The notes under the pieces were generated by a model. The model saw only the letters and a list, made by a program, of their open reading frames with translations, made no database searches and was not told the DNA's origin. This document shows positions 19,412 to 29,198 of a DNA stretch of 64,000 bases, in pieces (positions within the stretch are counted from its first letter, which is position 1; each line of letters begins with the position of its first letter). The position numbers and the translations under genes were made by a program. The stretch covers positions 248,001 to 312,000 of the forward strand of contig JACGCM010001311.1 in assembly GCA_014058105.1 (NCBI GenBank), read 5' to 3'. The DNA is from Kingdonia uniflora. Taxonomy: Eukaryota; Streptophyta; Magnoliopsida; Ranunculales; Circaeasteraceae.

Positions 19412-21499
19412 TGTATAATGTGTACTTGTTGAGCTTCGAGGATGAGGCTGATAGATGAGGATGATGTTGAAGTGATCGAGCCGAGTATATCTGGCCTAGG
19501 AGAGGTGAACAGTTATGTTGAAGAGTTACAAATTACAACAAATACACCGCTAGTTGTAGTAGAGCCAGATGTTGGTGCGTCGAAGAGGAGCCGACGTAGG
19601 GCGCACATAGTCGGAGAAAGTGATGAGGAGGGAAAAGAAGGGGAGGAAATGGGTGAGGAAAGTGGGGTCGAACCTTTGGGGGATGAGAGGGACGAAGGGG
19701 AAGAGGTGGAGAGTGATAGCGGTGGCAAACATATATGGGGCAGGTCTCACCTCAAGGAAAGGCAAGGTTGGATTGATTTATGGGAAAACATGGGTTGCTG
19801 ATGAAGAGGATTATTCTTGTACCGTTAAGGGCCAAGTATTCATTTATGGATTCGCATCAGGAGAAAACTATGTCATTCAGGGGGCAGATTCATTTAGGGA
19901 TGCAACTACCTCTTCGAAGGCTGGTGAAGCAGGTGCTGAACTTCTGGGATGTGGCTCTATGCCAGATGAACGACAATTTTTACGAGAAGGCAAATAAGAG
20001 TACTTCGACATAGTGTTGAGGTAAAGCGCGAAGGGAAGTTTATTATTGGGTGATTTGACGTAGTGTCGTTCTATTCGAAGAAGGCAAGTAAGAAGGTAAG
20101 AACGTATCACATCCAGTGCCATTCAGAAAAATCGTGGCTATTCGACTTATGTTCGACTCGGCGTGGGTGGGATAAAGATTTGGTTATAGTGAAGAGGAAT
20201 TACGAGAATTCATGTGGGGAGGTAGAGTTTGGCTTGAAGAATGGGTTGTTCAAATCGAGTAAGTGATAATCAAATATGTTATTCTATAAGCTCAACTAGA
20301 ATTATGACTTTGAATTTGTTGTTTTGCAGAACCCACCAATAACGGGCTAAAGCACCCGAGGACCTATATCGACGACCTCATTAATGAGAGTAAGGACTGG
20401 GTGAACAAAGTCTTTTGGAAGCTAGGCATTATAAGAAAAAGACTTAAGAAGACATACACATTGATGAGGGACGTACCGGTTGTAGCTGGACCATCGAGGA
20501 GGAAGGAGGCAGGAGGTACCTTTGCAGAGGCAGGTAAGATGGACTACAATAATCTGACTTGTAAATCAAATTTCATACTGAGGGCTCGTCGAGGAGTGCC
20601 CATATCCACTCATTCCACCGTGTTCGAGACTATTCCCGAAACAGCAGTGGAGACATGAAAAGGTAAAGGTAAAGCCACAGACGAAGGTTTGACCACCCAC
20701 TTATTGAAAACAATTGGTCGAAAGATGAGCCATGAGCAGTTGGCCAAAGGAGATGATCTGGCCAAAGCTAGGCGTCTCTCAGCCAAATAAGAGGAGGATG
20801 CTCAAGAAACAACAGAGTCGATGATGAATCTTTGCACCGCGAATCCAGGGGAACCAAGGCAGTGAGCTGAGAAGGTTTGATGCCAAGTAATTGTGTTTAC
20901 AGGGATAAATTTGAAATTATGCTTCGAGAACAACTGACTAGTCAAGGTATTTGTGATCTGTGCAGATAAATGCTTGGATGATATCATTTACCAGGATAAA
21001 AAGGTGATGAGCGAGAGGCTAAAGAAGGCAAGAGATGGGAGTGAGCTCACAAAGGGGACCATTATGTTACTAGAGACTTGAATTAGAGAGTTAGAGCGAG
21101 AACAGTTGTACATTTGTTCTAATGCTATGAGGGAGACCTAAGCGGTGATCGTAAGTATTGACGAGAAGGTGGCAGTACTGGAAGCGAAGATGGCCAGTCA
21201 GGAGGAGCAGCTACGAAGCAGTCATGCACGTTTCCAGGCGAAGTACAACCAGGAGTGTGATGCGACCACAACGCTGAAGACATTTATTGATGGGTTGGGA
21301 TATGATCCAGAGACCCTCGAACTCTATCCTCCAACGGAGGATCCCTCTGTCAATGATTTGTAAACTTGGAGGGGATAAAAGTAGATCTTATGGGCAAAGA
21401 TACGGGCGGGTCCCCTGTGGGCGAAGGTACTGGGGATGATATTGTAGAAGTGAACCTTAGTGGGGAAGATGTGGTTATGCATGTAAAAAACCCTATATA
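19412..21499 (+). pseudogene. RE5 antisense gene ORF-B (intron-containing, unknown function)
   Basis: Antisense to pol. The original start is probably ATG 19418, but it meets TGA after four codons; the next ATG is 19442 (MRLIDEDDVEVIE). Block 1 is acidic and basic low-complexity sequence with SKRSRRRAHIVGESDEEG, resembling a nuclear-type charged region. Block 2 (about 19780-20258) is a globular-looking domain. Intron 20259-20329 has GTAAGT and TTTGCAG. Block 3 (20330-20886) has YIDDLINESKDWVNKVFWKLG, then a basic stretch. Intron 20887-20965 ends GTGCAG. Block 4 is coiled-coil-like (VAVLEAKMASQEEQLRSSH) and ends in GLGYDPETLELYPP with a Gly/Asp-rich tail. A 5'-UTR intron spans 19090-19411. Several stops and frame changes. 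No family recognised. Confidence 0.65.
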
Positions 21500-21699
21500 A
21501 GTTGTTTGACTGAAGAGGAAAACATGTTGGGCCTTTTCTGTCCGTAATAAACTATTCAGGGTTGTAATATATATTGAGACTGTGCTTGATATCTGGCTTT
21601 TAACAATTTGATATGTACTGCTATATCTATGTATTCAAATGAATTTGCTAGTATGTTTGATATGTAGACTGGAAAATGTTGAAAACTGCAGGGCGATAA

Positions 21700-22640
21700 T
21701 GGATTAAGGCAAAAAGTACATAGGACGTCGAGGTCGTCCCTGGGTAGTGAGTTTCGTGGATTGATCCTGATCGAAGCATAATGTGGGTGGCCCTAATGCA
21801 TCCCCGAGTGGCCAGTCTATCATCTATTCACGCCACACGGGGGTGCTTGAATTGGAACCTTGAAAATCTTCGAGGACATCCTGAAATATCAGTCGGGTCA
21901 AAGGGTTGACATTATAGTTAGGTTTGACCAACTCAAGAAGTTCGTTGGAGTTCGAAGGTCACCCCCTGGTATTTCTCTCCGCAGTTCTAATCCTGAGCAA
22001 AACATAATGTGGTCAGACCCAATGCATCCCCGAGTGTCCAGTCTATTGACCATTCATACCACTCGGGGGTGCTCGAATTGAAGCCTTGAAAAACTTCAAG
22101 GTCGCCACCAAGTATCAGTCGAGTTGAAGGGTTGACATAATACTTAGGTTTGCCCAACTCAAGAAGTTCACTGGACTTCGAAGGTCGCCCCCGGGTATTC
22201 CAATCCGCGGGTTTGATCCTAAACGAAGCATAATATTATCAGCCCCAATGCATCCCTGAGTGTCTAGTTTGTTGATCAATCATGCCACTCGGGGGTGCCC
22301 GAATTGGAACTTTGAAAAACTTCAAGGTTGCCTACAAGTATCAGTCCGGGCAATGGGTTGACATGATTCTTAGGTTTGACCAACTCAAGAAGTTTACTAG
22401 ACTTCGAAGGTTGCCCCCGGGTATTTCTATCATCGATTTTGATCCTAAACGAAGCATAATGTGGTCAACCCAAATGCATCTTCAAGTGTCGGATCTGTGG
22501 ACCATTAATGCCACTCGATGGTGCTCAAATTGGAGCCTTGAAAAACTTTGAGGTCGCCCCCAAGAATTAGTCGAGTCAAAGGGTTGACAGGATACTTAAG
22601 TTTGACCAACTCAAGAAATTCACTCGAGATATGAGATGAT
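21700..22640 (-). repeat. 226-bp tandem repeats of RE5
   Basis: The phrase AGGTTTGACCAACTC recurs at 21920, 22146, 22372 and 22598, a constant 226-bp period. Units correspond in reverse complement to the RE3 array (8041-8950). Confidence 0.9.
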
Positions 22641-22659
22641 TCTCAAAGGAGAAATATAT

Positions 22660-23134
22660 GTTTATTAATTATATATCGTGGTTATATTAATTGTGAGGAT
22701 TGGTGGTCGCGGCCTTTTGTAGGACACTAACTGCATTGTGTTCCAAGGATTGGGTAGGGGATCCTAAGCTTCTGTCATCAGATAATGCAATCCTTTGTCG
22801 ATTTTATCGTACATGACATAAGGTCCTTCCCAGGATTCGGTTAACTTGCTGGCATTGCGAGGCTTTAAAAAGGGTGTAACTTGTCAAAATATCAAATCTC
22901 CGATATCAAAACTTCTTGGTCGAACCCTCTTATTGTACAACCTCTGAAGATAGATCTGATAACGTCTGTGGTTAGCTATGGCTCTGTCTCTGGTTTATCA
23001 ATCCATAACATATTGTATCCAAGTTCAAACTCGTTATCTTCATCGGGAAGGTCAGGGTCACGTGTTGACATCTCGAACTGAGTGGGCAACACAACTTCGG
23101 TACCATAGGCTAGGAGGAAAGGAGTACAACCCGT
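22660..23134 (-). pseudogene. pol: RE5 integrase C-terminus (segment after RE6 insertion)
   Basis: On the minus strand it continues directly from the integrase piece at 44230. It reads CTPFLLAYGTEVVLPTQFEM, then RDPDLPDEDNEFELGYNMLWID, and runs to a pol end near 22660 with the R-P-x-P-P-I-L-T-like tail seen in RE3. Indels break the frame near 22990. This is the GKGTxxxxL(A)YG integrase C-terminal region of gypsy elements. Confidence 0.8.
23130..23134. other. Target-site duplication of RE6, left copy
   Basis: CCCGT here and again at 44230-44234, immediately outside both LTRs of RE6. Confidence 0.92.
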
Positions 23135-23853
23135 TGTAGGGGCCTAACTTCGCAAGGAGGGGAAGCCAGTTTTTACACCACGGATATTATCTTCTATCAA
23201 AGGGGTTCAAGTATATAATCAATATTATGACTAATCTACTGACAATATACATGCGTGGAGGCTTAGAATGGGACACTCCACGACCTCTGATGAAGATTTT
23301 TAAGAGTATTGATATTACTGTCGAGTAGTCGAAGTTTTGACTACTGGGTATATTGCAGGGCGATCGAAAGTAAACTTCAAGGGTTCACGGGAGAGATTTT
23401 GTAACCCCTCCTTGATTCCCCTTCCCTTCTATTTCTAGAACATAGGAAGGGCTGAGTCACCAAGGGAGGTCACATTACAAGTATACCTTCCGAGTATCAG
23501 GCGGGTATCTCAGAGTTGGTGTTGACGTTGTAAATGTCAGGTTTGGCACTGTGCTCTGATACTGTAGTCGCTGTTTGTTCTATCATTGTAGTTGTCAGGA
23601 CTAACAATGATGCCGCTCATGTCTGGTGAGCTAGGTGTCTGACATGTCTGCCTTTAACCATGTATGACTATGGTCAAAGTATTTATGAGGCTGATGAATC
23701 TGCCTTTGGCTTCGAGTTATGTTCATTGTCGAAGGTTTGTATGGTCCTAGAGGGATTCACTATGAACTCCTTAGGCTTTGAGTTATCGGGTAGGCTTCGA
23801 TGTAGCCTTCGAGTGTTCGACTGGAGGTAGAAGGTTGCGAGTAGGCTACTACA
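23135..23853 (-). repeat. 3' LTR of RE6 with PPT
   Basis: Minus-strand ends are TGTAGTAGCC and GGCCCCTACA, a TG...CA pair in an inverted-repeat context. The PPT TGAGAGGGGGCAAA lies outside it at 23854-23867. It aligns with 43500-44229 apart from scattered substitutions and small gaps (719 against 730 bp). Confidence 0.93.
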
Positions 23854-24110
23854 TTTGCCCCCTCTCAGCAAAGTCCTCAAAAATAGGTGTAAAGGAGTTT
23901 GCTGAGAAAAACTGTAGGTTATTGGAAGTTGGAAGGTTGGCTGCTGCATATTGGAGTTCCGAGGGAGGTAATAAAGGAGGGTAATTAAGGAGTTGTGTTG
24001 ATTGCGAAGTAATAAAAGAGTTTAATCAGGGTGTAAGTATGGGTTATGAGGGCGGTAACACTGTATACTCTTCTTCTTCACTTTCTTGCTCTATATTTCT
24101 TGAAAAAATC

Positions 24111-24479
24111 ATGGACACTACACCCAACACCTGCTACCAGAAGGGGATGGGATTTTCCAGGGACCGTCGGATAGGGCAGAAAACTGTAGAGCTGAAGTTG
24201 AGATTTTTCGGCGATAAGGAGCTCGACTGGGACATGCCTGACCTGGTGGAGTTAGAGCCTGGGGAGCCTATCATCGGGCAATCCTATGCATACTTTTGGG
24301 GAATGATGTAGTGGAGGTTTACAATTGTTGAGGAACGTTTCCTCTTCCTATCGAGTTTGGCCGAACGTTTGGTGCAGGTAGAGGATCATGGGTGGAGGAT
24401 GAGCAGGGTTCATCAGGAGGAACTGGCCCATCTAAAAATAGGGTTGGTTCTTCATAAGGTGGTGGCAGGGTGGTGGTGA
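24111..24479 (+). pseudogene. RE6 antisense gene ORF-A1, one internal stop
   Basis: ATG 24111 (MDTTPNTCYQKGMGFSRDRR). The family signature is complete: TVELKLRFFGDKELDWDMPD, LVELEPGEPIIGQ and YAYFWGMM. An in-frame TAG at 24309-24311 stands where paralogues have a sense codon. The frame then stays open to TGA 24477-24479, including FLFLSSLAERLVQVED. A weak TGTAAGTA (24032-24039) sits where the TATA box is in other copies. It is a paralogue of ORF-A2 about 1 kb downstream. Function unknown; small, mixed-charge, no membrane segment. Confidence 0.7.
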
Positions 24480-25049
24480 ATTTTTTGTATGACTGTGTTT
24501 GAAGGTCTTCTTTTTATGTTGTTGTTTTGGTGATGTCTGTAGATTTCCTTCTTCTGCTCTTCTTTCTTTTCTCATGTAAGGTTCGAAGTAACTGGAATGA
24601 AAGTGTAGTTTAATGGAATAATGTGTTCTTTATATTATAATTTTAGTAGACGAATAGACTGTAGGCGCGGTTTCGAACATTCAACTTCAAACGAAGGGTA
24701 AATAGTATAAACAATTATCTTTGAGGGGAAATTGATTTCGAACTGTAATGTGGTGATCAAAGGCATTGGTTAATACTCGACCTAAATTGAATAATTGATT
24801 ATGTATTCTCGAAGCTCTAGGTAAATATCATAAGGTTGTAAGAAAATGTATGGAGGGGGTCGATGGTTCGAGACTAGGGATGTACCGGTAGAGAAAACTT
24901 GGAAATAAGTGTAAAATGCGGATGGTGATAGAACGGTTAGGTATGAGAAGTTGTAAAGTTTTAACTTTGGACATTCCGAGGAAAAGAATTGAAGACTGTG
25001 ATAAATGTGGGTTGGGATTGTGAAAGGGTTAAATGTACCTTCCTTCAGG
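24480..25049 (+). other. Spacer between ORF-A1 and ORF-A2 in RE6
   Basis: No reading frame I can support. It should contain the 3' end of the ORF-A1 transcript and upstream sequence of ORF-A2. AT-rich stretches near 24600-24660 could act as polyadenylation signals, but none is a clear match. Confidence 0.4.
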
Positions 25050-25057
25050 TATAAGTA
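25050..25057 (+). promoter_or_regulatory. TATA box of RE6 ORF-A2
   Basis: TATAAGTAGGG, 57 bp upstream of the ATG at 25107. The matching box in RE7 (54641-54647, minus) is TATAAAT at similar spacing. Confidence 0.55.
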
Positions 25058-25106
25058 GGGTGTTTTTAGAGAATTTCACACATCTGTCCCTTCTTTTCTG
25101 GGCAAA

Positions 25107-25445
25107 ATGCCTACACCTTCGTCCCAGAGCAATGGAAGCACTCCTAACGCCATGTACCAGAACTGTGAGGCGACAGGAGTCCTTCGTATACGAGAGAAGA
25201 CCTTTGAGTTGAAGCAGAAGTTTTTCGGTGATCGAGGCTTAGATTGGGTTATGCTGGATTTGTTTGACCTGGTGCCAGGGGAACCCACTAATGAGATGCC
25301 CTATGCATACTTGTGGAGGGTGCTACAAATGATGAGCCCGCTCCCCAGGGACCGGTTTGCCTTCCTGAAGTCTCTGGCCGAGGAGGTGGTGGACAAGGAA
25401 GATGCTGAGGATAGGGTCTGTAAGGAGTGTCCCGTCCGTAAATAG
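25107..25445 (+). CDS. RE6 antisense gene ORF-A2, open reading frame intact (112 aa, unknown function)
   Basis: This is the one undamaged member of the ORF-A family here. ATG 25107 follows a TATA box by 57 bp, and the frame runs without a stop to TAG 25443-25445. Parts in order: a Ser/Asn-rich start (about 1-20), a charged helix KTFELKQKFFGDRGLDW (about 31-47), the core LFDLVPGEPTNEMPYAYLWR (about 51-70), an acidic amphipathic helix FLKSLAEEVVDKEDAED (about 85-101), and the Cys-containing tail CKECPVRK. No signal peptide or transmembrane helix. It is antisense to the element's own RNA. Loss of stops in this copy only may be chance given its small size. Possible roles (regulation of the element, RNA or protein binding) are not shown by any motif. 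Confidence 0.65.
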   Translation: MPTPSSQSNGSTPNAMYQNCEATGVLRIREKTFELKQKFFGDRGLDWVMLDLFDLVPGEPTNEMPYAYLWRVLQMMSPLPRDRFAFLKSLAEEVVDKEDAEDRVCKECPVRK

Positions 25446-25624
25446 GGGATTCTCCTTTATGGCAATAAGAGGATGATCGGGATATTTGTATTTTTCTATT
25501 GACCTTGATTGTTTTGTTCTGTGTTTAGTGTAAGGGCGTCTGCTTGAATAAAATTGGAAATTTACAAGATAACTGTCGAAGTGAAATACTGAATTGTGTG
25601 TGTATAAGTAGGACAAACATAATA

Positions 25625-25900
25625 CACTACACCAATTTTACTAAATTACCACAGACCTTATCTATGGTTATAGTCATTTTGCCACGGATAAAGTCTCTAG
25701 TGGAGGTCTGTAGTAAAAAGTGCGTGGCAATATTTTTTCCATGAAGTTTACCTGTGGTTATTTAATTTATTTTGATACAAAGTAAATCCGTGGCAATTTT
25801 TTTTCCACGGAGTTTATCTGTGGTTATCTAATTTATATTGATACGGAGTAAATCCGTGGCAAAGATGATACCCATTTTGCCACGGATAAAGTCTGTGGTA
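25625..25900. repeat. DT1 left terminal and subterminal repeats
   Basis: The TIR starts at 25625. GCCACGGATAAAGTCT occurs at 25681 and 25879. A 66-bp tandem unit (AGTTTAYCTGTGGTTAT at 25745 and 25811) is palindromically related to the GTAAATCCGTGGCAA segments. Such clustered short direct and inverted motifs are the usual transposase-binding region of CACTA ends. The right-end counterpart is 33465-33586. Confidence 0.85.
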
Positions 25901-25929
25901 ATTTTAGTTTTATTTTATAAAAAACTAAA

Positions 25930-28240
25930 GATACTGCAATACTGCACTCGTGAACCTGCAAAGCACTCCCAATCCTCCAACAATACATTTCATACATACT
26001 AATGATACATGGACAAAAAATAGATATCTAAAATAAATCCGTCATTCCATAAACATTAAAAGATCCAAATACAATTGTTCCAAATGCTAAATGAACATAT
26101 GTATAAGAGAAAAAGAAGAAAGAATAGAGGGTTCATAAGTCCATAGATCATATTTACAAGATCTGGATCCAAGGGTAGGAAGCATCCTACAAAGAAAGCA
26201 AAATACTAAATCAATTATAAATTTTAAACCCTTCTAGATAACATGTGTCAACATCTAGCGAATATGCATATATCTTAAGCCACATTGGAACATTAGAATA
26301 TAAAGTAAGAAATGAACTTTAATGCATGCATATGTATGTAAAAGAAGCTATAAGTACGAACTTACTAGTCAAGTAGACGCGATATCATCATAAATTGATA
26401 TATGTCCAGCGTCACACAAGACTAAAATGTCTATGAATAAACCTGCATTCCTGAAAGGCAAAGTAACAAAAAACATTAGGCTACTAGATCTATATCTGAA
26501 CACCTAGATTTGGGCCCTTAGCTCTGTACATATACACTCCTAAATCAAGCAATTTAATAACATCCATGTAGCATAACATAGTGAACACTTTGAGTTGGCC
26601 CCATTACAACAATGTTAAAAATTAAGAAGGGCAAAATTAGCAACAAATGGAAGAGGGAATTAACAACTTTGAGTTGACCCCAGTTACTTTGTCCATGGGA
26701 AGATCGACAAGTAGATGTTAGGTCTGAGTGGACCCTGTCTCGACTAATATTTCTGAAACCAGCAAACTAAGATGATTGATAGATACTAACTATAACTTCA
26801 TCTGTTACAATATTTATCTTGCCAAAAGTGTACCTTGATCATGGGTGGGTCTGCTTTCAGACAATCTTCTGAGTTTGAAACTAGGTTAAGGTAAATCCCA
26901 TGGAATGTCCTCAGCCACTGGAGCAAGGCCGCTCCCGCTTTGTATTGATGAAGAAAAAAGCCTTTTGCTATTGGACCTATAATTTCACTGTACTTTAAAT
27001 CTCAAAAGTAATCATAGGAGATTGATACTTTTGTTTGATTACAATTCATAGATTTACAAACCTTCCTAAAGCTTGTTGAACTTCTAGTTCTACTAGCAAG
27101 AAACCATTCCCAAATCCAGAGCTAGGAATAGATCTTTCATTACTCCCAAAAGTTACTACATGAAAAAATTCTGGATTTAAAAACACTATAATACATTTGA
27201 TGAGCTCTATAAAATAGAAAACTCAAAGAAGATTATGAATTTACCTGAATTTACTAACGTGGCCATCATCGTGGCCTCAGTTACTGGAAATTCAAAGTTT
27301 TCAGGGTTAGCCATATGCTTTTCCATATAGACTTGCCTATATACAGAGACTGGCTTAGGCTAAGAGCCGACTCTAGTGTGAAATTCTTCAGCGGGTTCAT
27401 ATCCATATACATTACACAAGAAGCAGATAAATATGCCAACATGCTTGATGTAAAAATGAAAGAAGCTAACACTTGGGTACAATCACTTACAAAATCTGGT
27501 AGTTCTTGGTCAAACATGGGTTTGGGTAGGGGCGCGGATGAAGACGATGGCCTAGGTGGTGAAGTTAGTCTAGCTGTCAAAAGCAGAGTTTGGATTACTA
27601 GCTGAAGTTCTTAAGATTTTGGTAGTGAATGTGAAACTCTAACCTGAAGGTGAATCATTAGGAGGCTGAAGCTATGAATACTTCATCCAAAGATTCATAA
27701 GAGGCGCAGAGTAATATATCTCTTTAGATCCATATCCAGATAACCCACAAGTTAGGACTACAGGTGGTAGCTCCATAAAATGGACTATCTTCATATTAGA
27801 CATAGGTTTTATGTGCTGCAATTTTATGAAACATCAGAATATGGAATCAGGATTACATTTCATAGAATAGTTGTATTACTCAAGTATAGGTACTAAAATA
27901 TAAGAACAGAGTATTGGGGTTAAGTAAACTGTGAAAATATATAATTTTTGTTACCTCCTGAAAAGCAGAAAATCTTAAGCAAAGTAAAAGAGTAATAAGT
28001 ATAATTTATAAACCTTCTTCTTTCTTCCTCTTCTTGAGACAAGGTCACTAGCACCCTAAATCCTGGACTGATAAGTGGGACCAGGGATTATCATTTGTTC
28101 GTAATCCATAATGACTTGACCTGTTCCTTATTTTGCTTTTCATTTTCTTGGTACTCTCCTATCTGCATCCTTCTCGGTCTATTAAAGTTTGAAAGTTACT
28201 TTACCATAAGATAAATGGGTTATATAATTATGAGATTCAA
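25930..28240. other. DT1 left interior, no gene supported
   Basis: AT-rich DNA with stops in all frames. Two stretches stay open and might be captured exons: a 97-codon frame on the plus strand at 27315-27605, and a minus-strand stretch at about 26830-26960 between plausible splice sites. Neither shows a motif I recognise. No transposase motif was found. Confidence 0.4.
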
Positions 28241-28249
28241 TTATCACAT

Positions 28250-28563
28250 GAGGAGCATCTTCTTTGTATTCATCAGCTACCTGAGATAAACCTACCTTAT
28301 ACTACTACATACTTTGTAGAATGTGTAGCTATAATTGATGGGCTAAAGCAAGCAAGAGTGATGCATGTTCCAAATGTTACGGTGACCTCTGATTCTGAAG
28401 CTTCTATCGAAGCCTTTAAAAACAATGCCATTCCTTGGCAGTTACATATTGATTGGCATGGACTCAAGGCTTACTTTTCAAGAATAAAATTAAATGCAGT
28501 GTGGATAGAGCAGAATTTATCTGCTGATGGTGCTTCAAAGAGCGCATGTAGACTTCCTAATTG
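28250..28563 (+). pseudogene. Captured RNase H-like (RVT_3-type) fragment in DT1
   Basis: Reads TTYFVECVAIIDGLKQARVM, then VTVTSDSEASIEAF and WIEQNLSADGASKSA. The order E-C-x-A-x-x-x-G-L, then the s-D-S pair, then A-D-x-x-S/A matches the RNase H-like domain common in plant LINE ORF2 proteins and in many plant single-domain genes. The first conserved Asp (D-G-S) is missing upstream. It is therefore a fragment, either of a LINE or of a captured host gene. Confidence 0.55.
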
Positions 28564-28616
28564 AGCTGTGGAAATTCACATTGGCAGGCTCACTTTTATG
28601 GATAGGATTGAGTACC

Positions 28617-29073
28617 CTTATGGGGAATATTACAAATCTTGTTGCTAAATTCAATTCTTCTAATTTTTTTATAGGAGCTACAAATGATTGGAATCGCATG
28701 GGGTGCCAACCTGGCAGAAATGTCATGCAACTTCATATGACGCCTCTGCTCCTATACCTTTTTTAGGCTCTTATAATATTTTATGCTTTTTCTTAGTAGC
28801 ATTTCCTATTTCATTGGTATTACTCATTAGCTTTTCATCATTATGTCTATATATTACTCACTCCCTGTAATGTACCACCCACCCCTTTTATGGGGACTAT
28901 TTCAAATCCTATAGCTAAATTTAATTCTTGCAATTTTTGTATAGGAGCTGCGACTGATTGAAATTGCATGGGGTGCCAACCTTGCAGGAATGTCATGCAA
29001 CTTCATATGATGCCTCTGCTCTTATGCCCTTTTTAGGCTCTTAAAATATTTTATGCTTTTTCTTAGTAGTATT
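28617..29073 (+). repeat. Direct repeat pair in DT1, 270-bp offset
   Basis: 28617-28803 is repeated at 28887-29073 with substitutions only: TTTATGGGGA..., GCATGGGGTGCCAACCT, ATGTCATGCAACTTCATATGA and TTTTAGGCTCTTA appear in both. The copies follow directly after the RNase H-like fragment. They may be its 3' flank, duplicated once. Confidence 0.88.
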
Positions 29074-29198
29074 ACTTAACAAAATAATAAAGAACTACAA
29101 ATAGAAGTGTAAACATTTTGTGTGTGATGATAACCTATTCATGCACTTATCTCTTTTTAATCAACTAATATACTACACAAAACTGGTTAACGGCATAC

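Noticed and set aside
25107..25445. Toxin-antitoxin or phage-type small gene
   Set aside because: The context is wholly plant retrotransposon, the gene has a TATA box and no ribosome binding site logic, and the motif recurs only in Tat elements here.
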